Shown here: one piece after another, positions 1 through 6,271 of the stretch
Layout: every line of letters starts with the position of its first letter
Numbering within the stretch: position 1 is the stretch's first letter
Source: an uncultured Clostridia bacterium
GTDB lineage: Bacteria; Bacillota; Clostridia; Oscillospirales; Acutalibacteraceae
NCBI GenBank assembly: GCA_947623765.1
Contig: CANQIG010000053.1
Location: 1-9,894 of the forward strand
DNA length: 9,894 nt
Direction of reading: 5' to 3'
The notes under the pieces: model-generated
Database searches by the model: none
What the model was told of the DNA's origin: nothing
What the model saw: only the letters and a program-made list of their open reading frames with translations
Translations under genes and position numbers: made by a program

Positions 1-2
1 CC

Positions 3-311
3 GAAGATGAGGCGGACCTCGAAAAGGTGCATTTCAGCCTGCCATTCTTCAACGCCTACGCCAAGGGCTTCCTCGGGGAGGCGGGCGCTTCGCTGACGAA
101 GACGGAGATCCAGACGCTGCCCATCGGCGCGAAGCTGATGACGCTCGAGGTCGGGATGCGTTTCCTCGCCGACTACCTGAACGGCGACGTGTACTTCAAG
201 ACCGATTACCCCGAACACAACCTCGTCCGCGCGCGCAACCAGTTCAAGCTGGTTTGGGAGATGGAGCAGCACATGGACGAGATGATGGAGACCGTCTCGG
301 CGTACCTCTGA
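3..311 (+). CDS. Phosphotransferase (NahK / choline kinase-like), C-terminal fragment
   Basis: This is the last 102 codons of a gene whose beginning lies left of the window; the frame is open from base 3 to the TGA at 309-311. The visible tail has a run rich in Leu, Gly and aromatics, then GDVYFKTDYPEHNLVRARNQ and an acidic end with EMEQHMDEM. That arrangement is what I recall from the C-termini of APH/choline-kinase-fold enzymes annotated as N-acetylhexosamine 1-kinase (NahK) or 'mucin desulfatase'. Such enzymes phosphorylate GlcNAc or GalNAc at C1 in the cytoplasm. The catalytic loop and nucleotide-binding motifs lie outside the window, so the substrate is an inference. A weak hairpin follows at 339-367 and probably ends the transcript. 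It could also be another sugar or choline kinase of the same fold. Confidence 0.6.
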   Translation, partial: EDEADLEKVHFSLPFFNAYAKGFLGEAGASLTKTEIQTLPIGAKLMTLEVGMRFLADYLNGDVYFKTDYPEHNLVRARNQFKLVWEMEQHMDEMMETVSAYL

Positions 312-338
312 GCGCGGAGCGACAACAAGACACAAGAG

Positions 339-371
339 ATCCCCCAGCTTTGTGGAAACCGGGGGATTGTT
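339..371 (+). terminator. Possible weak intrinsic terminator
   Basis: A 7-bp perfect inverted repeat (ATCCCCC at 339-345, GGGGGAT at 361-367) encloses a 15-nt loop and is followed by TGTTTGC. It lies 27 bp after the stop of the kinase fragment and before the ribosome binding site of the exonuclease gene. The loop is large and the T-tract poor, so termination may be partial. I see no convincing promoter between 312 and 404, so the exonuclease could be read through from upstream. Confidence 0.4.
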
Positions 372-390
372 TGCATTCGGGGACTTTTGG

Positions 391-407
391 AAGGGAGGGA
401 CAGCGTG
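391..407 (+). promoter_or_regulatory. RBS and GTG start of exonuclease
   Basis: AAGGGAGG at 391-398 lies 6 nt before GTG at 405. This favours GTG 405 over the in-frame TTG at 387, which has no ribosome binding site in front of it and would add six residues before the conserved N-terminal strand. Confidence 0.7.
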
Positions 408-1259
408 GAAGAGCGGACAAAACGCCTTTTGCTCGTGGACGGCAGCAACCTGCTGTTCCAGATGTTTTTCGGGATGCCCGCGCGGATCGTGAACGGCGCG
501 GGGAAGCCGATCCAAGGGACGCTCGGATTTGTCGGCGCGCTCTTCAAGATCCTCCGTCGGACCGCGCCGACGCACGCCGCCGTGCTCTTTGACGGCGAGC
601 ACGAAAACGCGCGTGCCGCGCTCGACCCCGGCTACAAGGCCGACCGGCCCGATTACGGCGCGGAACCGGCGGAACGGAACCCCTTTTCCCAGCTGCCCGA
701 CGTGTACGAGGCGCTCCGTTTTCTGAGAATCCCGTTTGCGGAGACGGAGACCTGCGAGACGGACGACTGGATCGCGGGGTACGCGCGCGCCTGTGCGGCG
801 GAGATGGAGGTCGTCATCGCCTCGTTCGACAGCGACTTCTTCCAGCTGCTCTCCGATCGCGTCTCCGTGCTGCGGTACCGCGGCGAGCGGACGGCCGTCT
901 GTACGCCGGAATTTTTGCGGGAGAAGTTCGACGTCGCGCCCGCGCAGTACGCCGACTTCAAGTCGCTCACCGGCGACGCTTCGGACCACATCAAAGGCGC
1001 GAAGGGCGTGGGGCCGAAAACGGCGGCAAAGCTGCTGGACCGGTTCGGGACGCTCGAAAATCTACTCGCGAATGCCGGGGAGATCGAGCGGCCCGCGCTC
1101 CGGGCGTCCATCCTCCAAGATGCCGAACGGCTGCGGACCAATGCACGGCTCATCCGGCTCGACGGCGACGTGCCGCTGCCGTTTCCGCTCGAAGCGCTCG
1201 AATATCGCCCGCCAGACGTGACGGCGCACGACGTTCTGCGGGGCATCGGGGTGCTTTGA
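405..1259 (+). CDS. Stand-alone 5'-3' exonuclease (PolA N-terminal domain type)
   Basis: The 284-residue product matches the 5'-3' exonuclease/flap nuclease fold found at the N-terminus of DNA polymerase I, but without a polymerase domain, like the single-domain proteins of about 290 residues in Firmicutes (B. subtilis YpcP type). Metal-ligand motifs are in the usual order: VDGSN with Asp12, ETDDW with Glu118/Asp120/Asp121, FDSDFFQL with Asp142/Asp144, and GDASD with Asp191/Asp194. The last leads into the DNA-binding helix-hairpin-helix GVGPKTAAKLLDRFG. A tyrosine-lysine-arginine segment (YKADR) lies around residue 80, as in the family. The expected role is removal of RNA primers and 5' flaps in lagging-strand maturation or repair, in the cytoplasm. 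The gene starts at GTG 405 behind a clear ribosome binding site and converges on coaX, with which it shares a terminator. Family assignment is firm; its division of labour with PolA is inferred. Confidence 0.92.
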   Translation: MEERTKRLLLVDGSNLLFQMFFGMPARIVNGAGKPIQGTLGFVGALFKILRRTAPTHAAVLFDGEHENARAALDPGYKADRPDYGAEPAERNPFSQLPDVYEALRFLRIPFAETETCETDDWIAGYARACAAEMEVVIASFDSDFFQLLSDRVSVLRYRGERTAVCTPEFLREKFDVAPAQYADFKSLTGDASDHIKGAKGVGPKTAAKLLDRFGTLENLLANAGEIERPALRASILQDAERLRTNARLIRLDGDVPLPFPLEALEYRPPDVTAHDVLRGIGVL

Positions 1260-1287
1260 CCGAGGGCTTTGGCTATGAAAAAACTAA

Positions 1288-1314
1288 GGGGAGGCTTCCC
1301 GCGGAAGCCTCCCC
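1288..1314. terminator. Bidirectional intrinsic terminator
   Basis: A 12-bp perfect inverted repeat (arms 1288-1299 and 1303-1314, loop CGC) sits between the convergent exonuclease and coaX genes. On the minus strand it is followed by TTAGTTTTTTCAT, a good T-tract for the panT-coaX transcript. On the plus strand it is followed by ATTTCGGTCTTG, weaker but adequate with so stable a stem. It lies 28 bp after the exonuclease stop and 26 bp after the coaX stop. Confidence 0.9.
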
Positions 1315-1340
1315 ATTTCGGTCTTGTATGCGCCGCGCGG

Positions 1341-2114
1341 TCACACCGGCGCGGCGTTCTTTTCGTACAGGATCAGGAGCCCCTTGAGGAGCAGGTCGTC
1401 GTCGAGCAGGATCTCGCGGCGGCACAGCGGCACGACGGTCCCGGCGAGGCCGCCCGTCGCGACGACGGTGCAGCGCGCGCCGATCTCTGCCTCGATGCGG
1501 TCGATCAGGCCGTCGAGCGCGCCGGCGGAGCCGTAGAGCAGGCCGCTTTTCATGCAGTCGACGGTGTTCCGCCCGATGACGGTCTTCGGGACCTCGAAGG
1601 CGATCCTCGGCAGCTGCGACGTCCCGCCGACGAGCGCATTGCTCGCGACGGCCATGCCGGGGCAGATCATGCCGCCGAGATAGCTGCCGTCTTTGCCGAG
1701 GACGGAGAGCGTCGTCGCGGTGCCCATGTCGATGAGGATGAGCGGGAGCGGATAATGGCGCAGACCCGCCACGGCGTCGACCACGAGGTCGCTGCCGAGC
1801 TGCGCCGGGTTGTCGATGAGGATCTTCAGGCCCGTCTTGATGCCCGGGCCGACGAGGATCGGGTCTTTGTGCGCGAATTTCTGCACCGCGCCGGCGACCG
1901 CTGCAGTCACGCCCGGCACCACCGAGGAAACGATCGCGCCGGAGACGTCCGCGGCGCTCCGGCCGTTCATCTCGAACGCGGTGCGCAGCATCGCGGCGTA
2001 CTGCAGCGCCGTCGCGGCGTGGTCCGTGGCGACGCGCTCGCGAAAGAGGATGCGCTCCCCTTCGGCGAGGCCGATGACGATGTTGGAGTTTCCGATGTCG
2101 ATGGCGAGGATCAT
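1341..2114 (-). CDS. coaX: Type III pantothenate kinase
   Basis: The 257-residue product has the normal length and motifs of CoaX, the ATP-dependent kinase that converts pantothenate to 4'-phosphopantothenate, the first step of coenzyme A synthesis (EC 2.7.1.33). Visible motifs are the ASKHA-fold phosphate loop AIDIGNSN near the start (Asp6, Gly8, Asn9), the pantothenate-binding segment GSDLVVDAVAG at 107-117, the second phosphate loop DMGTATT at 129-135, GGMICPG at 148-153, NTVDCMKSG near 183-191, and ATGGLA near 219-224. The start is ATG at 2114, four bases inside the end of the permease gene (ATGA overlap), so the two are translationally coupled. CoaX enzymes are typically insensitive to CoA feedback and need a monovalent cation; that is family knowledge. 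The gene ends at the shared terminator at 1288-1314. Confidence 0.97.
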   Translation of the reverse strand: MILAIDIGNSNIVIGLAEGERILFRERVATDHAATALQYAAMLRTAFEMNGRSAADVSGAIVSSVVPGVTAAVAGAVQKFAHKDPILVGPGIKTGLKILIDNPAQLGSDLVVDAVAGLRHYPLPLILIDMGTATTLSVLGKDGSYLGGMICPGMAVASNALVGGTSQLPRIAFEVPKTVIGRNTVDCMKSGLLYGSAGALDGLIDRIEAEIGARCTVVATGGLAGTVVPLCRREILLDDDLLLKGLLILYEKNAAPV

Positions 2115-2737
2115 GCAATCTTCTCCTTCTTGATGGGCTGCGGGATCAGCCGCGCGCGGAACAGCGCCGCCCCCACCGCGCCCGAAAGGACCGTGGAGGA
2201 GATCAGCTCCGCGACGGCGTTGACGCCGACGAAAGCGACGACGAACAGGAACAGGTTCCGCCCGTCGATCAGCGCCTGCATATACGGCGTAGAGCCGAAA
2301 AGCAGCAGCAGCGCGCTCATGTAAAAGACGGTGTTGAGCGCGGCGGCGAAAAAGCCCGTGACGAAGCACGCGCCGATAGACCCGATCAGGCGACCCGCGA
2401 AGCGGAAGATGTACCCCAGCAGCAGGCCGTCCAGGATGCGCGGCACAAAGCAGAGCACCGCCGCGCGCACCGGGCTGATCGCGAAAAGCGCGGAGCCGAG
2501 CATACTCAGCCCGCCGATGCCGATGCACTGGAAGAAGCTTGTCAGGCCGAAGACGGCTCCCGCGGCAGCGCCGCCTGCAGGGCCGAGGGCCACGGCGGCG
2601 ATCGCCACCGGGATGACGTTGAACGTGATGGCGAGCGGCCCGACATTCAGATACCCGAGGGGCGTGAAGCCCATGAGCAGCAGGATCGCCGCCATCAGCG
2701 TGCCGAGCGTAAAGCGCAGCACCTTTTGGTTTCTCAT
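2111..2737 (-). CDS. panT: ECF transporter substrate-binding (S) component, probable pantothenate permease
   Basis: This 208-residue, very hydrophobic protein has about six membrane segments, roughly at residues 7-26, 36-52, 54-70, 76-98, 118-147 and 160-190, with a basic tail (PIKKEKIA). The size and the motifs GPAGGAAAGAVFGLTSF (52-68) and TGFFAAALNTVFYMS (127-141) fit the S component of an energy-coupling factor vitamin transporter. S components bind the vitamin and dock on a shared EcfA-EcfA'-EcfT module encoded elsewhere. The downstream gene is coaX, overlapping by four bases, so pantothenate is the likeliest substrate (PanT). I infer this mainly from context; another vitamin is possible but less likely. 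The start is ATG 2737, with a GAAGGAAA ribosome binding site at 2744-2751. Longer in-frame extensions upstream would run across the promoter at 2805-2833 and are not credible. Confidence 0.88.
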   Translation of the reverse strand: MRNQKVLRFTLGTLMAAILLLMGFTPLGYLNVGPLAITFNVIPVAIAAVALGPAGGAAAGAVFGLTSFFQCIGIGGLSMLGSALFAISPVRAAVLCFVPRILDGLLLGYIFRFAGRLIGSIGACFVTGFFAAALNTVFYMSALLLLFGSTPYMQALIDGRNLFLFVVAFVGVNAVAELISSTVLSGAVGAALFRARLIPQPIKKEKIA

Positions 2738-2804
2738 ATTCTGTTTCCTTCTTTCTGCCGTTATTGTTCCTCTGTTTTTTGTGCGGATACAGTACGGCAT
2801 CCTC

Positions 2805-2833
2805 AGTATAGCACACATTTTTCGCGGGTGCAA
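2805..2833 (-). promoter_or_regulatory. Sigma-A promoter of panT-coaX
   Basis: Read on the minus strand: TTGCAC (2833-2828), a 17-bp spacer, then TATACT (2810-2805) preceded by TGC, an extended -10. Transcription would start near 2798, giving a leader of about 60 nt before the panT ATG at 2737. Confidence 0.8.
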
Positions 2834-2932
2834 GCGTCCCGCACGGCAAGGTGCAATTTCGGAACGGTTCGCGTAAGTTTTTCGCCGCGCGCAGTTTTTT
2901 TGTTGGAAATGATGCCGCGCGCGGATTTTCTC
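2834..2932. repeat. Spacer between divergent panT and malQ promoters, with short repeats
   Basis: This 99-bp stretch separates the two -35 boxes and holds no gene. It contains a second copy of GTGCAA at 2851-2856, exactly 23 bp from the copy that forms the panT -35 box. It also has a 9-bp dyad GAACGGTTC at 2862-2870, and GCCGCGCGC twice (2884-2892 and 2914-2922). The latter can pair as an 8-bp stem (2885-2892 with 2917-2924). Any of these could be a regulator site; none matches an operator I can name. Confidence 0.35.
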
Positions 2933-2961
2933 TTGCGGTGCGGGGGAAACGGTGATATAAT
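2933..2961 (+). promoter_or_regulatory. Sigma-A promoter of malQ
   Basis: TTGCGG at 2933-2938, a 17-bp spacer, and a perfect TATAAT at 2956-2961 preceded by TGA (extended -10). The predicted start near 2968 leaves a leader of about 65 nt. I see no clear catabolite-response element here. Confidence 0.82.
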
Positions 2962-3019
2962 GTATAAAACGGTCGGCGGGAAGCCCGGGGATTTCGGACT
3001 GTTTTGCCGAAAAGGGAAC

Positions 3020-3036
3020 AAGGAGGATGGAACGTG
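3020..3036 (+). promoter_or_regulatory. RBS and GTG start of malQ
   Basis: AAGGAGG at 3020-3026 lies 7 nt before GTG at 3034, which opens the malQ frame at MKERGSGVLMHISSLPG. The ATG at 3027 abuts the ribosome binding site but is in another frame, and the in-frame TTG at 3004 lies upstream of the site. GTG 3034 is therefore the start. Confidence 0.88.
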
Positions 3037-4587
3037 AAAGAAAGAGGAAGCGGCGTTCTGATGCACATTTCCTCGCTGCCGGGGAAGTACGGCATCGGGA
3101 GCTTTGGCAGGGAGGCGCGGGCGTTTGTCGATTTTCTGGCGGAGGCCGGATGCGGATATTGGCAGGTGCTGCCGTTTACGCCGACCGATTTTTTCAACTC
3201 GCCGTACGCGAGCATCTCGGCGTTTGCCGGGAACCTGAACTTCATCGATCTCGAACAGCTCTTTGAAGCGGGCCTTTTGACCGGCGAGGAGCTCAAAGCG
3301 CAGGAATGGGCGAACCCGTACAGCGCGGCGTTCGATTTTCTGAGCGGGACGCGCACGGCGATCCTCCGCAAGGCGTTTTTGCGCGCGGACGGCGCGCTCT
3401 TGGAGCAGGTGCGCGCGTTCGCCGAGAAGAACCGGCGCTGGCTGCCTGATTACGCGCTCTATATCCTCCTCAAGGAGGAGTTCGACGGCAAGGAGTGGTT
3501 CCAGTGGGAGGATGAGGCCCTGCGGTTCCACGCCCCCGAGGCGGTCGCCGCCGCTGCAGACCGCCACCGGGAAAGCGTGCTCTTTGTGGAGTTCGTGCAG
3601 TACCTGTTCTACACGCAGTGGGGAGAGTTGAGGCAGTACGCCAACGAAAAGGGCGTGAAGATCATCGGCGACCTGCCGATCTATATCGCGCTGCAGAGCG
3701 CCGACGTCTGGGCGAACCGGCATCTCTTTGACCTCTCCGAGGACGGCGAGCCGAAGAACGTCGCGGGCGTCCCGCCGGATTATTTCAGCGCGGACGGCCA
3801 GAAGTGGGGCAATCCGCTCTACAACTGGACTGAGATGAAGAAGGACGGCTACCGCTGGTGGATGGAACGGCTCGAGGCGATGTTCTCCCTGTTCGACGCG
3901 GTGCGCATCGACCATTTCCGGGCGTTCTCCTCCTATTGGGCGGTGCCCGCCGAGGAGGAGACCGCGAAGAAGGGCGTGTGGCGCAAGGGCCCGGGCATGG
4001 ACTTCTTCCGCACGGTTCGGAAGAACTTCGGGGACGCGCAGATCATCGCGGAGGACCTCGGCATCATCGACGACGGCGTGGTGCAGCTGCTGAAAGACAC
4101 CGGCCTGCCGGGGATGCGCGTGATGCAGTTCGGCTTCACCGACCCTTCGGACAACCTCAATCTCCCGCACAACTACCCGGTGAACTGCGTCGCGTATACC
4201 GGCACGCACGACAACAATACGCTTTACGGCTGGCTCTGGGAGATCCTCCCGCACGAACGCGACCACGCCCTGCGCTACGCGGGCTTCCCCGGCGGCGACT
4301 GGATGTCCGGCGGGACGCAGAACGCCGCCTGCCGCTCTTTGATCCGCGCGCTGTGGGCGAGCGCGGCGAACACCGTGGTGGTCCCGGTGCAGGACCTGTG
4401 CGCGTTCGGCAAGGACACGCGCATGAACGTGCCCGGCGTGCCGCAGGGGAACTGGATGTTCCGGCTCTCCCCGGAGCAGATGGCTGGCCTCGACGCGAAG
4501 TGGCTCCGCAGCATGAACGACACGTTCTACCGCACGGCGAAGCGCCCCGAGCCTGAGGAAAAGGCGGAGGACGCTAAGGAGAAATAA
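3034..4587 (+). CDS. malQ: 4-alpha-glucanotransferase (amylomaltase)
   Basis: The 517-residue protein is a full-length GH77 amylomaltase (EC 2.4.1.25). It transfers alpha-1,4-glucan segments between maltodextrins and releases glucose, and acts in the cytoplasm in maltose/starch and glycogen turnover. The N-terminus GVLMHISSLPGKYGIGSFG is characteristic. Catalytic residues are all present: the nucleophile Asp293 in VRIDHFRAF, the acid/base Glu340 in IIAEDLG, and Asp393 in YTGTHDNNT, matching the Thermus enzyme numbering almost exactly. The IIGDLPIYIA block, the PPDYFSADGQKWGNPLYNW segment and the late NVPG motif are also typical. A charged tail (EPEEKAEDAKEK) extends past the barrel. The gene appears to be a single transcription unit, with its own promoter at 2933-2961 and a hairpin at 4597-4625; no other glycogen or maltose gene adjoins it. 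Confidence 0.97.
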   Translation: MKERGSGVLMHISSLPGKYGIGSFGREARAFVDFLAEAGCGYWQVLPFTPTDFFNSPYASISAFAGNLNFIDLEQLFEAGLLTGEELKAQEWANPYSAAFDFLSGTRTAILRKAFLRADGALLEQVRAFAEKNRRWLPDYALYILLKEEFDGKEWFQWEDEALRFHAPEAVAAAADRHRESVLFVEFVQYLFYTQWGELRQYANEKGVKIIGDLPIYIALQSADVWANRHLFDLSEDGEPKNVAGVPPDYFSADGQKWGNPLYNWTEMKKDGYRWWMERLEAMFSLFDAVRIDHFRAFSSYWAVPAEEETAKKGVWRKGPGMDFFRTVRKNFGDAQIIAEDLGIIDDGVVQLLKDTGLPGMRVMQFGFTDPSDNLNLPHNYPVNCVAYTGTHDNNTLYGWLWEILPHERDHALRYAGFPGGDWMSGGTQNAACRSLIRALWASAANTVVVPVQDLCAFGKDTRMNVPGVPQGNWMFRLSPEQMAGLDAKWLRSMNDTFYRTAKRPEPEEKAEDAKEK

Positions 4588-4596
4588 AGCGATTTG

Positions 4597-4628
4597 GCGA
4601 GCGGACCCGAACGGGGCCCGCTCGCTTT
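4597..4628 (+). terminator. Probable intrinsic terminator of malQ
   Basis: GCGAGCGG (4597-4604) pairs perfectly with CCGCTCGC (4618-4625). Three more G-C pairs (CCC with GGG) can form inside after one mismatch. Only TTT follows before CG, so the T-tract is short. It starts 9 bp after the malQ stop codon. Confidence 0.65.
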
Positions 4629-4637
4629 CGTATGCGC

Positions 4638-4672
4638 AAAAAATCCCGCCCCGCCGGGGAGGCGGAGCGGGA
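4638..4672 (-). terminator. Intrinsic terminator of the isomerase gene
   Basis: On the minus strand, TCCCGC (from 4672) and GCGGGA (to 4644) flank a second paired block of 5 bp (4665-4661 with 4655-4651), separated by one mismatch and closed by a 5-nt loop. Six T's follow directly (4643-4638). It lies 16 bp after the isomerase stop, facing the malQ terminator. Confidence 0.85.
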
Positions 4673-4688
4673 AGATCGGATGCGAAGA

Positions 4689-6167
4689 TCAGCAGAAGGG
4701 GTTTTCGGTCGGATACGGGAGGGACTTGGGCTGGTTCCAGCCGATGTCCTTGACGCCGAGGTACTTGAAGACCTCGAAGAGCGCCTTCCCGTGATGGCCG
4801 AACGCGACCGCGCCGTGGTGCGGGTAGTTCTTCTCGATCAGGACGTGGCGGTAGAAGCGGCCCATCTCCGGGATCGCGAACACGCCGATGCCGCCGAAGG
4901 AGCGCGTCGGGACGTTGAGGACCTCGCCCTCCGCGACATAGGCGCGCAGCTCGGTGTCCGCAGTGCTCTGGAGGCGGAAGAACGTGATGTCGCCCGGCGC
5001 GATGTCGCCCTCGAGCGTGCCCTGCGTGACCTCGACGGGCAGGTTGCGGGCCATGATCTTCTGGTACTTCATGGAGCAGAACGCGAGCTTTCTGGAGCAG
5101 GTGTTGCCGCAGTGGAAGCCCATGAACGTGTCCTTGTGGGTGTAGGGAGTCTTGCCCTCGATCTCGGCCTTGAACATATCCGCCGGGACGGTGTTGTTGA
5201 TGTCGAGCAGCGTCACGACGTCCGCGCTCACGCAGGTGCCGATGAACTCGGAGAGCGCGCCGTAGATGTCGACCTCGCAGGAGACCGGGATGCTCATGCC
5301 GGTGAGGCGGGAGTTGACGTAGCACGGGACGAAACCGAACTGCGTCTGGAACGCCGGCCAGCACTTGCCCGCGATGCAGACGAACTCGCGGTAGCCCTTG
5401 TGCGCCTCGACCCAGTCGACGAGCGTCAGCTCATACTGCGCGAGCTTCGGCAGGATCTCGGGCTTCATGTTGCCCTCGCCGAGCTCCTTCGCCATGTCAG
5501 CGGCGACCGCCTCGATGCGCGGGTCGCCCTCATGGGCCTTGAACGCCTCGAAGAGGTCGAGCTCGCTGTTCTCCTCGATCTCGACGCCGAGATCGTAGAG
5601 CGGCTTGATCGGCGCGTTGCAGGCGAGGAAGTTGAGCGGACGCGGGCCGAAGGAGATGATCTTCAGGTGGGAGAGACCGTAGATCGTGCGGGCGATGGGC
5701 AGGAAGTCGTGGATCATGTCCGCACATTCCTCCGCCGTGCCGACCGGGTACTCCGGAATGTAGGTACGCACGCCGCGCAGCTTCAGGTTGTAGCTCGCGT
5801 TGAGCATCCCGCAGTACGCGTCGCCGCGGCCGTCCATGAGGTCCTCGGCGGATTCCTCGGCAGCCGCGCAGAACATGACCGGGCCGTCGAAGTGCTTCGC
5901 GAGGAGCGTCTCTGAGATCTCCGGGCCGAAGTTGCCGAGGTAGACGACGAGCGCGTTGCACCCGGCGTTCTTGATGTCCTCGAGCGCCTGCACCATGTGG
6001 ATCTCGCTCTCCACGATGCAGATCGGACACTCATAGATCTCGGTCGAGCCGTATTTCTCGGTGTACGCTTTCATCAGGGCCTTGCGGCGGTTGACGGAAA
6101 GAGATTCGGGGAAGCAGTCGCGGCTGACGGCCACGACGCCGACTTTGACAACAGGCATGTTGTTCAT
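4689..6167 (-). CDS. L-fucose/L-arabinose isomerase family protein
   Basis: The 492-residue product belongs to the metal-dependent aldose-ketose isomerases of the FucI/AraA superfamily, which interconvert sugars such as L-fucose/L-fuculose or L-arabinose/L-ribulose in the cytoplasm. Likely Mn ligands are Glu298 in VSCEVDIYGAL, Asp322 in LLDIN, and a histidine of the C-terminal HHGAVAFGHHG block (450-460). The CWPAFQTQFGF segment just before the first ligand is also typical. Long E. coli-type FucI has about 590 residues; this shorter form is common in Clostridia and its substrate is usually unproven, so I give no symbol. The start is ATG 6167, with AAGGAGGA at 6184-6177 and a 9-nt gap. The gene has its own promoter (6240-6268) and terminator. 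No kinase or aldolase adjoins it, and it lies downstream of the AraC-phosphodiesterase pair on the same strand. Confidence 0.88.
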   Translation of the reverse strand: MNNMPVVKVGVVAVSRDCFPESLSVNRRKALMKAYTEKYGSTEIYECPICIVESEIHMVQALEDIKNAGCNALVVYLGNFGPEISETLLAKHFDGPVMFCAAAEESAEDLMDGRGDAYCGMLNASYNLKLRGVRTYIPEYPVGTAEECADMIHDFLPIARTIYGLSHLKIISFGPRPLNFLACNAPIKPLYDLGVEIEENSELDLFEAFKAHEGDPRIEAVAADMAKELGEGNMKPEILPKLAQYELTLVDWVEAHKGYREFVCIAGKCWPAFQTQFGFVPCYVNSRLTGMSIPVSCEVDIYGALSEFIGTCVSADVVTLLDINNTVPADMFKAEIEGKTPYTHKDTFMGFHCGNTCSRKLAFCSMKYQKIMARNLPVEVTQGTLEGDIAPGDITFFRLQSTADTELRAYVAEGEVLNVPTRSFGGIGVFAIPEMGRFYRHVLIEKNYPHHGAVAFGHHGKALFEVFKYLGVKDIGWNQPKSLPYPTENPFC

Positions 6168-6198
6168 AAGAATCGATCCTCCTTAAAAGTTGCTGTTC

Positions 6199-6229
6199 CG
6201 AAACGCGCGGCGCGACCCGCGCGGATTCG
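6199..6229 (-). other. GC-rich hairpin in isomerase mRNA leader
   Basis: CGCGCGG (6204-6210) and CCGCGCG (6217-6223) form a 7-bp stem with a 6-nt loop. CGAA (6199-6202) and TTCG (6226-6229) add four more pairs after a small internal loop. The structure begins just after the expected transcription start (about 6233) and ends 14 nt before the Shine-Dalgarno sequence. It may stabilise the 5' end of the message or be an operator; either is inference. Confidence 0.5.
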
Positions 6230-6239
6230 CCTTGGGAAA

Positions 6240-6268
6240 ATTGTACAACACTTTCTCCGAAAATGCAA
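6240..6268 (-). promoter_or_regulatory. Sigma-A promoter of the isomerase gene, with operator-like dyads
   Basis: On the minus strand: TTGCAT (6268-6263), a 17-bp spacer, TACAAT (6245-6240). The -35 box begins only 3 bp past the stop codon of the phosphodiesterase gene. The spacer holds an inverted repeat (6265-6259 with 6255-6249), and TTGTACAA (6241-6248), a perfect 8-bp palindrome, covers most of the -10 box. Both are placed where a repressor could block RNA polymerase. Confidence 0.78.
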
Positions 6269-6271
6269 GGG

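Noticed and set aside
1269..2324. A 351-codon plus-strand open frame over coaX and panT
   Set aside because: It crosses the bidirectional terminator hairpin and is antisense to two genes with clear family motifs.
2881..2924. GCCGCGCGC repeats as a terminator or riboswitch
   Set aside because: The 24-nt loop, the short stem and its place upstream of both promoters mean it would not be transcribed from either.
2803..5364. An 853-codon open frame on the minus strand antisense to malQ and into the isomerase gene
   Set aside because: It is rich in Arg, His, Ala and Pro with no recognisable domain, and lies over malQ with its intact catalytic residues. It results from GC-rich third positions of the true frame.
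4632..5915. A 427-codon plus-strand open frame over the isomerase gene
   Set aside because: The composition (runs of Arg, Ala, Asp, Val and Glu) is typical of a mirror frame, there is no ribosome binding site, and it runs through the terminator and the true gene.
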